From positions 894,501 through 958,500 of the forward strand of contig NZ_JAIVLR010000002.1 of assembly GCF_020524765.1 (NCBI RefSeq): DNA of 64,000 nucleotides, in the 5' to 3' direction. This document shows, piece after piece, positions 47,021 through 55,731 of the stretch (positions within the stretch are counted from its first letter, which is position 1; each line of letters begins with the position of its first letter). The translations under genes and the position numbers were made by a program. The notes below the pieces were generated by a model. It was not told the DNA's origin. It saw nothing but the letters and a program-made list of their open reading frames with translations, and did not search any database. The DNA comes from Qipengyuania gaetbuli. Lineage in GTDB: Bacteria > Pseudomonadota > Alphaproteobacteria > Sphingomonadales > Sphingomonadaceae.

Positions 47021-47662
47021 TCACTTGGCCGGTTGGAACTGGCCGCTCTCCTCGTCGCGGACATAAAGCACGCCTTCGGCAATGGAGAAGAACGCGCCGC
47101 GTAATTTCAGCGTGCCGTCGGCTTCCTTCTCGCGGACGCAAGGGAAGGTGCGCAGATTGGCGAGACTCACGCCGACTGCCGCCATTTCCATTGCCCGTTC
47201 GGCTTCGCGACCTTCCGTCCCGTATTTCGCCGCAACTTCGTCTCGCGCCTCGTCCAGCATCCGGACCCAGTTGGCGATGAAGCCGCCATCCCCGGGAGCG
47301 GTGCCGTGCAGGTCGCGCGTCAGTGCCGCCTTGCAACCGCCGCACATTCCGTGACCCATCACGACGATCTGGCGCACGTGGAGGAACTGGATGGCGAATT
47401 CCAACGCAGCCGATACGCCGTGCTGGCCCGGCGAGATCTCGAACGGCGGGACCAGTGCAGCGACATTGCGCACGACGAAAATCTCGCCCGGATCGACATC
47501 GAAAATCTGGGCAGGATCGACGCGGCTGTCGGAGCAGCCGATGATCATCAGCTTGGGGCTCTGCCCTTCGGCGACCAGTCGGTCGTAGCGTTCGCGCTGC
47601 TCTGGATAGCCGTCGGCGCGGAAGCGGTGGTAGCCGCGCAGGAGTTCCGTGAACTCGGGCAT
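47021..47662 (-). CDS. Beta-class carbonic anhydrase
   Basis: A 213-residue zinc enzyme interconverting CO2 and bicarbonate. The zinc ligands are Cys in IGCSDSRVDP, with the Asp-Arg pair, and His/Cys in VMGHGMCGGC; VVRNVAALVPPFE is also typical. ATG at 47662 overlaps the stop of the PII-like gene (ATGA). It is the last gene of an SbtA-SbtB-carbonic anhydrase run, so it probably handles imported bicarbonate in the cytoplasm. No signal peptide. Confidence 0.93.
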   Translation of the reverse strand: MPEFTELLRGYHRFRADGYPEQRERYDRLVAEGQSPKLMIIGCSDSRVDPAQIFDVDPGEIFVVRNVAALVPPFEISPGQHGVSAALEFAIQFLHVRQIVVMGHGMCGGCKAALTRDLHGTAPGDGGFIANWVRMLDEARDEVAAKYGTEGREAERAMEMAAVGVSLANLRTFPCVREKEADGTLKLRGAFFSIAEGVLYVRDEESGQFQPAK

Positions 47663-47970
47663 CAGAACCGCTCCCCGCGGATCACTTCCACATCCCACAT
47701 CGTCAGCAGGAAGCCGTGCGAGGTGAGGATGGGAGCAAGCGCTTCGGCCAGTGCATTGGCATTTTCCTGCGAGGCAATGGTCACGACGAGGTTCTTGTCG
47801 GTCCCCATGACGCGTTCCTCGCGCCAGCGTCCCTCACGTCCCTTGCCGGAGGTGACGGGCAGGACTGTCCATCCGGTGATCCCGACCTCGTCGATGATTG
47901 AGGTCACGCGCTTTACCTGCGCCTGGTCCGCTAGGATTTCTATTCGCTTGCGGATGACTGTTTCGATCAT
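47662..47970 (-). CDS. sbtB: SbtB-like PII family regulator
   Basis: A 102-residue protein with a PII fold: MIETVIRKRIEILADQAQVKRVTSII start, a TSGKGREGRWREERVMGTDKNLVV T-loop region and a typical C-terminal strand. In cyanobacteria SbtB binds adenylates (cAMP, AMP, ADP/ATP) and plugs SbtA. The C-terminal redox loop with a CGPxGC-like motif of some SbtBs is absent; the protein ends at GERF. It overlaps sbtA and the carbonic anhydrase gene by 4 bases each, strongly linking it to SbtA. Canonical GlnB features (Tyr51 uridylylation site) are not seen. Confidence 0.8.
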   Translation of the reverse strand: MIETVIRKRIEILADQAQVKRVTSIIDEVGITGWTVLPVTSGKGREGRWREERVMGTDKNLVVTIASQENANALAEALAPILTSHGFLLTMWDVEVIRGERF

Positions 47971-48950
47971 GGGATGGCTGCTCCGGTACCGGTCAGCATG
48001 CCTGCCAAGGCGCCGATCAGGCCGATGTTTACGAGGACGTTGAAGGGGAAGGTAATGCTGAGCGACATGGTCAGGTAGATGCCGGGATCCGCTTCAGGCA
48101 GGGCGAGACGCATGGCCGCCGGCACCGCGATATAGCTTGCGCTGGCGCACAGCACGCCGAGCGCAGCTGCCGAGCCGGCATCGAGGCCTATTCCGACACC
48201 CAGCGCGGTCCCCAGAGCGCCGTTCAGCAGCGGAAGGAAGATAGCGATGACGACCAACCGCCAGGTGAGCGCACGCGAATCCATTATGCGCCGTGCAGCA
48301 ATCAGGCCCATGTCGAGCAGGAAGAGGCAAAGGATGCCCTTGAAGAGGCCGTCGAAGAACGGACGCACCGGGTCGAACCCCTGAGGACCTGCAACCATGC
48401 CGATGAAGAATGCACCGAGCAGCAGGACAACCGACGGATTGAGCAGGACCTCGTGCGCGAGTTCCTTCTTGGTCTGACCGCTGTCCGATCCGATCCCGCG
48501 GGCAAGGAGAAGGCCGGCAAGAATGGCCGGGCTTTCCATGGAAGCCATCACGGCCACCATGTACCCTTCGGGCGGGATGCCTTGCATCGTATAGATCTCG
48601 ACCGCGGTCACGAAGGTGACGACGCTGATCGATCCGTAATGGGCCGCAACGGCACCTGCGTTCAGCCGGTCGAGGCGCCCGAAGCCCTTCAGCAGCCAAA
48701 AGGCGTAGACCGGCATCACGAAACCTGCGGCAATCCCGGCAGCAAGTGCGGCGAGCACAGTACCGTCGAGGCCGGATTCGGCGACTTCGATCCCGCCCTT
48801 CAGGCCGATCGCCGCCATCAGGTAGAGCGACATGCCTTTGGCGATTGCTTCGGGGATTTCGAGGTTGGAGCGTGCAAACGCAGCCAGCAAGCCGAGGACG
48901 AAAAACAGAATGACCGGAGAGGTCAGTGCCTGAATACCCATCGCTTCCAT
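47967..48950 (-). CDS. sbtA: Sodium-dependent bicarbonate transporter SbtA
   Basis: A 327-residue inner-membrane protein with about ten hydrophobic helices in two inverted halves. LTSPVILFFVLGLLAAF, AHYGSISVVTFVTA, MASMESPAILAGLLLA, and SASYIAVPAAMRLALPEADPGIYLTMSLSITFPFN are SbtA hallmarks. It imports HCO3- with Na+. It is followed with ATGA overlaps by an SbtB-like PII protein and a carbonic anhydrase. Its usual role is carbon concentration in cyanobacteria; here no carboxysome or RubisCO gene is in the window, so it likely supplies bicarbonate for anaplerotic carboxylation or biosynthesis. Confidence 0.9.
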   Translation of the reverse strand: MEAMGIQALTSPVILFFVLGLLAAFARSNLEIPEAIAKGMSLYLMAAIGLKGGIEVAESGLDGTVLAALAAGIAAGFVMPVYAFWLLKGFGRLDRLNAGAVAAHYGSISVVTFVTAVEIYTMQGIPPEGYMVAVMASMESPAILAGLLLARGIGSDSGQTKKELAHEVLLNPSVVLLLGAFFIGMVAGPQGFDPVRPFFDGLFKGILCLFLLDMGLIAARRIMDSRALTWRLVVIAIFLPLLNGALGTALGVGIGLDAGSAAALGVLCASASYIAVPAAMRLALPEADPGIYLTMSLSITFPFNVLVNIGLIGALAGMLTGTGAAIP

Positions 48951-49032
48951 GCGGCGCGCTTAGTCCAGCCTTTCCGCAACGGCAAGCATGGCCATTGCGG
49001 TTGTCAGCCCCTTTCCCTAAGTGGGCCGCGCA

Positions 49033-49986
49033 ATGAACGATCTCTCCTCCGCTCCCGCGCCCGAGGGCGAAGCTCCTCGCAAGCAGCGCAAGCCCGACTG
49101 GATTCGCGTCAAGGCCCCGGTCAGCAAGGGCTATCAGGAAACGCGCAAGCTCATGCGCGACCTCAAGCTGAACACGGTGTGCGAGGAAGCAGCCTGTCCG
49201 AATATCGGCGAATGCTGGGACAAGAAGCACGCCACGGTCATGATCCTGGGAGACGTCTGCACGCGCGCCTGCGCTTTTTGCAACGTCAAGACCGGCATGC
49301 CGCGCATGGTCGATTCGATGGAGCCGGAAAACGTCGCCATCGCGGCGGGCCAGATGGGCCTCGAACACATCGTCATCACGAGCGTCGACCGGGACGATCT
49401 TCCCGACGGCGGTGCGGGGCAATTCGTCAAGGTGATCAAGGCACTGCGCCGCGAAACGCCTAACACGACCATCGAAATCCTGACGCCCGATTTCCGCGGC
49501 AAGATGCGCGCGGCGGTCGAGGCCATCTGCGAGGCCGGACCGGACGTCTACAACCACAACCTCGAGACCGTGCCGCGGCTTTACCCGACGATCCGGCCGG
49601 GTGCGCGCTACTACGCGTCGCTCCGCTTGCTGGAAGAGGTGAAGAGCCACGACCCGATGATCTTCACCAAGTCCGGCATCATGCTCGGCCTCGGTGAACA
49701 GCGTCTCGAAGTGCACCAGGTCATGGACGACATGCGCAGCGCGGATGTCGATTTCATCACCATGGGCCAGTATCTCCAGCCGACCCCGCGCCATGCCAAG
49801 GTCGAAGATTTCGTCACGCCGAAGGCGTTCGCGGCCTATGGCTCGATCGCCCGTGCGAAAGGCTTCCTGCAGGTCGCTTCCAGCCCGCTGACGCGTTCGA
49901 GTTACCATGCAGGGGACGACTTCGCGCAGATGAAGTCTGCCCGTGAAGAGCGTCTCGCAAAGGAGCGGGCGAGGGCGAACGGCTGA
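49033..49986 (+). CDS. lipA: Lipoyl synthase
   Basis: A 317-residue radical-SAM enzyme inserting sulfurs into octanoyl groups on lipoyl domains such as those of pyruvate dehydrogenase. Both Fe-S clusters are covered: [12 protein letters not shown] (auxiliary) and CTRACAFC (SAM). GNxLFL-like family stretches such as [16 protein letters not shown] and [19 protein letters not shown] are present. ATG at 49033 is preferred over GTG at 49021. The TGA overlaps the next ATG (TGATG). Confidence 0.96.
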   Translation: MNDLSSAPAPEGEAPRKQRKPDWIRVKAPVSKGYQETRKLMRDLKLNTVCEEAACPNIGECWDKKHATVMILGDVCTRACAFCNVKTGMPRMVDSMEPENVAIAAGQMGLEHIVITSVDRDDLPDGGAGQFVKVIKALRRETPNTTIEILTPDFRGKMRAAVEAICEAGPDVYNHNLETVPRLYPTIRPGARYYASLRLLEEVKSHDPMIFTKSGIMLGLGEQRLEVHQVMDDMRSADVDFITMGQYLQPTPRHAKVEDFVTPKAFAAYGSIARAKGFLQVASSPLTRSSYHAGDDFAQMKSAREERLAKERARANG

Positions 49987-50441
49987 TGCCGGGCATCCGG
50001 GAGACCCGACGCCTTCCCTACAGCTGCGAACAGATGTTCGATCTGGTCGCCGATGTGGGCAGCTATTCCAAGTTCCTGCCCTGGGTGGTTGCAACCCGCA
50101 TTCGCAGCGACAGCGAGACCGAAATGGTCGCCGACATGCTCGTCGGCTTCAAGGCGATCCGCGAGAAGTTCACCTCGCGCGTGGTCAAGCGTCGCCCAGA
50201 ATTCATCGAGGTGTTCTATGTTGATGGACCCCTGAAGGACCTCGACAACAAGTGGACCTTTACCTGCCTTCCCGATGGCGGATGCGAGATCGACTTCTGT
50301 GTCGATTTCACTTTCCGCAACGCCATGTTCGAGGCCTTGGCAGGTCAATATTTCGACCGTGCATTTCGCAAGATGGTCGAAGCTTTCGAAAAGCGGGCGG
50401 ACGAACTCTACGGCCGCGAGAACGCCGCAGCCAACCTCTAG
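49986..50441 (+). CDS. Coenzyme Q-binding START-domain protein (Coq10/RatA family)
   Basis: A 151-residue polyketide cyclase/START-fold protein: [38 protein letters not shown] N-terminus and the DGPLKDLDNKWTF and FDFRNAMFE-like regions of the Coq10/RatA family. In mitochondria and alphaproteobacteria this family binds ubiquinone and supports respiration; annotation as a RatA toxin is usually misleading here. ATG overlaps the lipA stop by one base (TGATG). Its stop overlaps the convergent pncC stop by 4 bases. Confidence 0.88.
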   Translation: MPGIRETRRLPYSCEQMFDLVADVGSYSKFLPWVVATRIRSDSETEMVADMLVGFKAIREKFTSRVVKRRPEFIEVFYVDGPLKDLDNKWTFTCLPDGGCEIDFCVDFTFRNAMFEALAGQYFDRAFRKMVEAFEKRADELYGRENAAANL

Positions 50442-50941
50442 GGCAGCAGCAATTCCAGCGCGCAGAGCGTCGCTTCGCGCCGCACGTCTGCGCGCGAAGT
50501 AGGCTCGAAGCTTTTCAGCTCGCCTTCGGGCTCGCCTTCCTGGCCGCGAACGACCTTGGCGAAGACGACGGTTCCCACCGGTTTCAGCTGCGTGCCGCCA
50601 CCTGGACCTGCAACCCCGCTGATAGCCACTGCAACATCTGCATCGCTGCGGGCGAGGGCGCCCTTGGCCATTGCCCAGACACACGCGATCGAAACGGCAC
50701 CGAACGTCTCGATGATGTCTAGCGGTACGCCGAGCAGTTCCATCTTCGATTCGTTCGAATAGGTGACGAAGCCGCGATCGAGCACGGCGGATGAGCCGGC
50801 GATCTCGGTCAGGGCCGCCGCGACAAGGCCGCCGGTGCAGCTCTCGGCCACCACCACCTTGCGCCCGGCAGCTGTGTTTTCCTCTATGACCCGCTTGGCG
50901 AGATCATCGATATCCGTGGGTAGTAAGGTTTCGAGCGCCAT
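50438..50941 (-). CDS. pncC: Nicotinamide-nucleotide amidohydrolase (CinA C-terminal family)
   Basis: A 167-residue protein of the CinA C-terminal family hydrolysing NMN to nicotinate mononucleotide in the pyridine nucleotide cycle. AESCTGGLVAAALTEIAGSSAVLDRGFVTYSNESK, with the catalytic Ser and Thr/Tyr residues, and AISGVAGPGGGT are characteristic. There is no N-terminal MoaB-like domain, the usual standalone form. It is transcribed after ispDF, 15 bases away, probably in one operon. Confidence 0.92.
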   Translation of the reverse strand: MALETLLPTDIDDLAKRVIEENTAAGRKVVVAESCTGGLVAAALTEIAGSSAVLDRGFVTYSNESKMELLGVPLDIIETFGAVSIACVWAMAKGALARSDADVAVAISGVAGPGGGTQLKPVGTVVFAKVVRGQEGEPEGELKSFEPTSRADVRREATLCALELLLP

Positions 50942-50956
50942 GCTCTCCTCGCAGTA

Positions 50957-52096
50957 TCAGTCGCGAATGACGGTAGCGACGGCCTGGGCGGCGATACCTT
51001 CGCCCCTGCCGGTGAAGCCCAGCCGTTCGGTCGTCGTCGCCTTCACGGATATGGCAGCGATGTCAACGCCGAGAAGTTCCGCTATCCGGCATCGCATGGC
51101 CTCACGGTGGGGACCGATCTTGGGCGCTTCGCAGATGATCGTCAGATCGATGTTGCCGATCCCGTAGCCTGCTTTGGCAGCAAGTCCCGCGGCGTGCTGG
51201 AGGAAGCGGTCGCTGCTCGCGCCGCGCCACTTGGGGTCGGAAGGGGGGAAATGGTCGCCAATGTCGCCCATCGCAACTGCGCCCAGGATCGCATCGGTAA
51301 TCGCATGGAGCGCGACGTCGGCATCGCTGTGTCCCGAAAGGCCCTTTTCGTGTTCGATGCGGATGCCGCCGAGCCACAGTTCCTCGCCTGCGACCAGGCG
51401 ATGTACGTCGAATCCGCTTCCCATGCGTACGAGGGGCAATTCAGTCACGAAATCCTCCGCGAATGTAAGCTTCTTGAGGGCTTCGCTTCCCTCCACAAGA
51501 GCGATAGCTCCACCCGCTGCTCGCAAGACCTGCGCATCGTCGCCAGCATCCTTCGGGCCGGTCCAGGCGTGATGCGCGGCAAGTATATCTGCATACCGGA
51601 ATGCCTGCGGTGTCTGGACTCGGCGCAGTGTCTTACGATCCGCCGTACCGGCCATTACGCCGCCTGCGTCGATGGCGAGGCTGTCGACCACTGGGACCAC
51701 TGGAATGGCCCCGGGATGTGCACCGAGCGAAGACAAGAGACGCGCCACAACCTCAAGTGGCAAAACCGGACGCGCGGCATCGTGGATTAGGACGCGTTCG
51801 GCACCACTCAGTGCTTCTAGCGCGTTCAAGACAGAAGCCTGCCTTGTCTCGCCGCCCGTGACGAACTGGACATCCAAGCCCCACAGAGCAGCTTTCGCTA
51901 TGTCCTCTCCGCCTTCCGGGATCGCGACGACCACCGATGATGCCCCCGCGCTCAACAGCGTTTCGACCGAGTGCCTCACGACCGGCTTGCCGCGCCACAT
52001 CGCGAATTGCTTGGGGAGCGGCTGCCCGGCGCGCAGGCCCTGGCCTGCAGCTACCACGATGGCGGCGAACGGGGGGAGGGGGGCGACACGGGACAT
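50957..52096 (-). CDS. ispDF: Bifunctional 2-C-methyl-D-erythritol 4-phosphate cytidylyltransferase / 2,4-cyclodiphosphate synthase
   Basis: A 379-residue fusion of two non-consecutive MEP isoprenoid steps. The IspD part (1-222) has AAIVVAAGQGLRAGQPLPKQF (nucleotide loop) and VLIHDAARPVLP. The IspF part starts at about 224 with MGSGFDVHRL (metal ligands Asp230, His232) and shows KGLSGHSDADVALHAITDAILGA, DIGDHFPPSDPKW and KATTTERLGFTGRGEGIAAQA. Fused IspDF is typical of alphaproteobacteria. ATG at 52096. pncC follows. Confidence 0.96.
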   Translation of the reverse strand: MSRVAPLPPFAAIVVAAGQGLRAGQPLPKQFAMWRGKPVVRHSVETLLSAGASSVVVAIPEGGEDIAKAALWGLDVQFVTGGETRQASVLNALEALSGAERVLIHDAARPVLPLEVVARLLSSLGAHPGAIPVVPVVDSLAIDAGGVMAGTADRKTLRRVQTPQAFRYADILAAHHAWTGPKDAGDDAQVLRAAGGAIALVEGSEALKKLTFAEDFVTELPLVRMGSGFDVHRLVAGEELWLGGIRIEHEKGLSGHSDADVALHAITDAILGAVAMGDIGDHFPPSDPKWRGASSDRFLQHAAGLAAKAGYGIGNIDLTIICEAPKIGPHREAMRCRIAELLGVDIAAISVKATTTERLGFTGRGEGIAAQAVATVIRD

Positions 52097-52173
52097 GGCC
52101 CTCGCGCGCTAGCGGCTTGCCGTTTTCGCTGCAACGCACTATGTGGCTGCCCAATTATTAGGCACACGCAAAA

Positions 52174-53193
52174 ATGAGCGCTCACCCCCTTCCTCCGGTA
52201 CCCCCGAAGCCGATCTCCGTCGGCAATGTCGTGATCGACACGCCGGTCGTTCTTGCGCCCATGACAGGCGTGACCGACCTGCCGTTCCGCAAGATGGTCC
52301 GGCGTTACGGATCGGGCCTCAACGTGACCGAAATGATCGCCAGCGAGGCGGCCATTCGTGAAACGCGCCAGTCCGTGCAGAAGGCTGCCTGGGATCCGAT
52401 CGAAGAGCCCGTCTCGATGCAGCTCGTGGGCTGCGATCCGTCGAGCATGGCTGAAGCCGCCAAGCTTCAGGAATGCAACGGCGCGGAAATCATCGACATC
52501 AACTTCGGTTGCCCGGTCCGCAAGGTGGTGGGCCAGCTCGCCGGTTCGGCGCTGATGCGCGAAGTCCCGCTGGCTACCAAGCTCATGGAAGCGACCGTGA
52601 AGGCGGTGAACGTACCGGTCACGGTCAAGATGCGGATGGGCTGGGATCATTCCGACCTCAACGCCCCCGAACTTGCCCGTATTGCCGAAGACCTAGGCGT
52701 GAAGATGGTTACCGTCCATGGTCGCACCCGCAACCAGATGTACAAGGGCAGCGCCGACTGGGCCTTCGTTAGCAAGGTCAAGGATGCGGTTTCCATTCCC
52801 GTGATCGTCAACGGCGATATCTGCACGATCAATGATGCCGCCAAGGCGCTCGAGCAGTCCGGGGCGGACGGTGTCATGATCGGACGCGGCGCTTACGGAA
52901 AGCCCTGGTTGCTCGCGCACGTCATGCACTGGTGGAAAACGGGCGAGTTCCTCGCCAGCCCCAGTTTCGACGAGCAATACGACGTGATCGTCGAGCACTA
53001 CCAGGACATGCTCGAACTCTACGGCGAGGATGTCGGGGTCAAGATCGCTCGCAAGCACCTTGGCTGGTACACCAAGGGGATGCACGGCTCGGCCGAGTTC
53101 AGGAACCGGGTGAATTTCATCGACCAAGCACCTGTTGTTCTTGATGAACTTGAGCGGTTCTTCGAACCATTTCTGAAGCGGCGCGCTGCATGA
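52174..53193 (+). CDS. dusB: tRNA-dihydrouridine synthase B
   Basis: A 339-residue flavoenzyme reducing uridines in tRNA D-loops. [23 protein letters not shown] (FMN region), [13 protein letters not shown] with the catalytic Cys, [25 protein letters not shown] and [15 protein letters not shown] are typical. Historically named nifR3 because it sits before ntrB; here its TGA overlaps the ntrB ATG by 4 bases. First gene of the ntr block. Confidence 0.95.
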   Translation: MSAHPLPPVPPKPISVGNVVIDTPVVLAPMTGVTDLPFRKMVRRYGSGLNVTEMIASEAAIRETRQSVQKAAWDPIEEPVSMQLVGCDPSSMAEAAKLQECNGAEIIDINFGCPVRKVVGQLAGSALMREVPLATKLMEATVKAVNVPVTVKMRMGWDHSDLNAPELARIAEDLGVKMVTVHGRTRNQMYKGSADWAFVSKVKDAVSIPVIVNGDICTINDAAKALEQSGADGVMIGRGAYGKPWLLAHVMHWWKTGEFLASPSFDEQYDVIVEHYQDMLELYGEDVGVKIARKHLGWYTKGMHGSAEFRNRVNFIDQAPVVLDELERFFEPFLKRRAA

Positions 53194-54251
53194 TCGAGGC
53201 GCCGTCGGCGTCCGACCAGATCGCCGGAATGGTCTTTGCGGTGTTGCTCGTCGATCCCGACGGGCGGGTCCGCGAAGCCAATCCGGCGGCGGAGGAGCTG
53301 CTCGGTCGCAGTGCGAGGCGTATCCTCGACGAACAGCTATTCGAAATCATGGCCATCAGGCCGGAACGCGTGGCGGAGGCGGTCCTGACCACCGAAAGCC
53401 AGCTGATCGCGCGGGGCCTTACACTGACTGCCGCCGGAAACGATCACATCGTCAATCTCAGCTGTTCTCCGATGCATGGAAATGCTGGGTGGAAAGTCGT
53501 TACGATTTCCGACGCCGGGCAGGGTGGTAACGAGGAAGAAGACCGGGAACGGACGGAATTGCGCGCGCCTGCGGTCCTTGCGCACGAGATCAAGAACCCG
53601 CTCTCTGCCATCCGCGGCGCAAGCCAGCTCCTGTCACGCCGGACAGCGGAGAAAGATCGGCCACTCGCAACGATGATCGAAACCGAGGTCGACCGGATCG
53701 CCCAACTGATCGACCGGATGCAGCAATTGGGAAGCAGCCGCCCCGCACAAACCGGGCCTTGCAATCTGCACGAGGCCATTCGTTCGGCCATGGCCACCGT
53801 ACGCGCGGGACGCAGCGATTCCTGCGAGCTGGTCGAAGAGTTCGATCCCTCGCTTCCCGCAGTGGAGGCGGATCAGGGGGCGCTCGAGCAGGTTCTGATC
53901 AACCTCATGGCAAATGCTTGCGACGCCTGCGCAGGGATAGAAGCACCGCGCATCGTGGTGCGCACCCGGTTCGTCAGCGGCCTCGTCTTTTCCGCCATCC
54001 GTTTCGGTAAGTCGGTCAGGCTGCCCATCGAAATATCCGTGATCGATCCCGGCCCCGGCATTCCTGCCGAGCTGCGCGATCACGTTTTCGAGCCTTTCGT
54101 GTCTGGCAAGCCGCATGGACAGGGCCTGGGCCTTGCACTGGTCCGCAAGCTCTTGCGCGACATGGGCGGGCGCATCTCGCACGAGCGTGACGAGCGCGCC
54201 GGACTTACCATTTTCAGGATCAACCTGCCCGTCGCGGCGAAGGAAAGCTGA
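53190..54251 (+). CDS. ntrB: Nitrogen regulation sensor histidine kinase NtrB
   Basis: A 353-residue soluble kinase/phosphatase sensing nitrogen status via PII. A PAS domain (about residues 10-105) is followed by HisKA with His132 ([20 protein letters not shown]) and a HATPase domain with [22 protein letters not shown] and [12 protein letters not shown]. It phosphorylates NtrC, encoded next after 3 bases. The ATG overlaps dusB. Confidence 0.95.
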   Translation: MIEAPSASDQIAGMVFAVLLVDPDGRVREANPAAEELLGRSARRILDEQLFEIMAIRPERVAEAVLTTESQLIARGLTLTAAGNDHIVNLSCSPMHGNAGWKVVTISDAGQGGNEEEDRERTELRAPAVLAHEIKNPLSAIRGASQLLSRRTAEKDRPLATMIETEVDRIAQLIDRMQQLGSSRPAQTGPCNLHEAIRSAMATVRAGRSDSCELVEEFDPSLPAVEADQGALEQVLINLMANACDACAGIEAPRIVVRTRFVSGLVFSAIRFGKSVRLPIEISVIDPGPGIPAELRDHVFEPFVSGKPHGQGLGLALVRKLLRDMGGRISHERDERAGLTIFRINLPVAAKES

Positions 54252-54254
54252 CCG

Positions 54255-55670
54255 ATGACCACCCGCGTCCTTCTGGTTGAAGACGATCGCGCGATCGCCA
54301 CCGTGATCACCGAGGCCTTGCGTGACGAAGGGCATGACGTCACGACGTGCAGCAGCATCGAACGGCGTGATGCACTGCTGGCGGGGCATGTGTTCGATAT
54401 CATGCTGACCGACGTCATGCTGGAGGACGGCGACGGACTTGCGACGATCGATGCCGTGCGGGATGCGGCGCCCGACATGCCGGTCATCGTTTTGTCGGCG
54501 CAGAACACGCTCGACACCGCGGTACGCGCGAGCGATAGTCAGGCTTTCGAGTATTTCCCGAAGCCGTTCGATCTCGACGAATTGGCGCAGGCGGTACGAC
54601 AGGCCGTCAGCCGTTCCCCCAAAGCGGAAGCAGACGATCGCGGGGAAGGCGAGGACGCGCTGCCCCTGATCGGCCGCAGCCGCGCCATGCAGGACGTCTA
54701 CCGGATGATCACCCGGGTCCTGCGCAACGACCTTTCGGTCCTCGTGACCGGCGAAAGCGGTACAGGCAAGGAACTGGTCGCCGAAGCTATCCATCAGCTC
54801 GGCGCGCGCCGGACCGGACCGTTCGTTGCGGTCAACATGGCGGCAATCCCCCATGACCTGCTCGAAAGCGAACTCTTCGGTCATGAGCGCGGTGCCTTCA
54901 CGGGGGCGGTTTCGCAGCAGATCGGCAAGTTCGAGCAGGCGAACGGCGGCACGCTGTTCCTGGACGAGATCGGGGACATGCCTGCAGAAGCGCAAACTCG
55001 TCTGCTGAGAGCTCTTCAATCCGGCCGGATCCGGCGTGTGGGGGGGCGACAGGAAATCGGCGTCGACGTGCGCATTATCGCGGCGACGAACCGCGACCTG
55101 GTGCCGATGATCGCGCAAGGCCGGTTCCGCGAGGACCTCTACTATCGCTTGAACGTCGTACCTATTCACCTCCCGCCACTGCGCGAACGCAAGGAGGATA
55201 TTGGCGCGCTGGTGCGGCATTTCCTGTCGCAAGCGGTCGCCGAAGGCTTGCCTGCACATCGAATAGCCGACGAAGCTGTGGCACTTCTCGAGAGCCACCC
55301 GTGGAAAGGCAATGTGCGCGAACTCCGCAATGTCGTTTTCCGGCTCGCCCTTCTTGCGCGCGATGACCTGATCGACCGACAGACCATCGTGGATGCCCTG
55401 CCAAGCGCAGTAGACGCGAAAATACCCTCGTTGAAAGACGGGATCGAAGTGGCCCTGGAAGAATGGTTGTCGGACAATCCGCAGCCAGCGGGGGCACTTT
55501 ATCACGGTGCCCTCGCAGCTTTCGAACGGCCCCTGTTCGAGCATGCCTTGCGCGAGACCGAGGGCAATCAGCTGAGAGCAGCACAATTGCTGGGGATCAA
55601 CCGCAACACCCTGCGAAAGCGGCTGAGCGACCTGCAAATCGAACCTGAGCGGTTTTTACGACGGCGTTGA
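54255..55670 (+). CDS. ntrC: Nitrogen regulation response regulator NtrC
   Basis: A 471-residue sigma-54 activator. The receiver domain has phosphorylation site Asp53 (LTDVMLEDGDGL); the AAA+ domain carries Walker A GESGTGKELVA, the sigma-54-contacting GAFTGA loop (HERGAFTGAV) and Walker B LFLDEIGDM; a Fis-type helix-turn-helix closes it (LGINRNTLRKRLSDLQIE). GACC precedes the ATG. It controls nitrogen-assimilation genes with NtrB. Confidence 0.96.
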   Translation: MTTRVLLVEDDRAIATVITEALRDEGHDVTTCSSIERRDALLAGHVFDIMLTDVMLEDGDGLATIDAVRDAAPDMPVIVLSAQNTLDTAVRASDSQAFEYFPKPFDLDELAQAVRQAVSRSPKAEADDRGEGEDALPLIGRSRAMQDVYRMITRVLRNDLSVLVTGESGTGKELVAEAIHQLGARRTGPFVAVNMAAIPHDLLESELFGHERGAFTGAVSQQIGKFEQANGGTLFLDEIGDMPAEAQTRLLRALQSGRIRRVGGRQEIGVDVRIIAATNRDLVPMIAQGRFREDLYYRLNVVPIHLPPLRERKEDIGALVRHFLSQAVAEGLPAHRIADEAVALLESHPWKGNVRELRNVVFRLALLARDDLIDRQTIVDALPSAVDAKIPSLKDGIEVALEEWLSDNPQPAGALYHGALAAFERPLFEHALRETEGNQLRAAQLLGINRNTLRKRLSDLQIEPERFLRRR

Positions 55671-55693
55671 TGGGCATTTCGTCGTTTTTGCCC

Positions 55694-55707
55694 TTGCAAA
55701 AGTGCAA
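55694..55707. promoter_or_regulatory. Palindrome upstream of ntrY
   Basis: TTGCA-AAAG-TGCAA, a perfect 5-bp inverted repeat 24-37 bases upstream of the ntrY ATG. It may be an operator; the factor is unknown. Confidence 0.3.
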
Positions 55708-55731
55708 CAGAGGTGTCGTAACTTAGCCACG

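Noticed and set aside
48094-50094. A 666-codon minus-strand open frame through sbtA, lipA and the Coq10-like gene
   Set aside because: It overlaps sbtA in another frame and opposes lipA; composition is Arg/His-rich noise.
49986-50441. RatA-type toxin of a toxin-antitoxin pair
   Set aside because: No antitoxin-like partner (RatB); the neighbours and the family suit a Coq10-type ubiquinone-binding role.
53634-55637. A 667-codon minus-strand open frame across ntrB/ntrC
   Set aside because: It lies opposite two confident genes; no family features.
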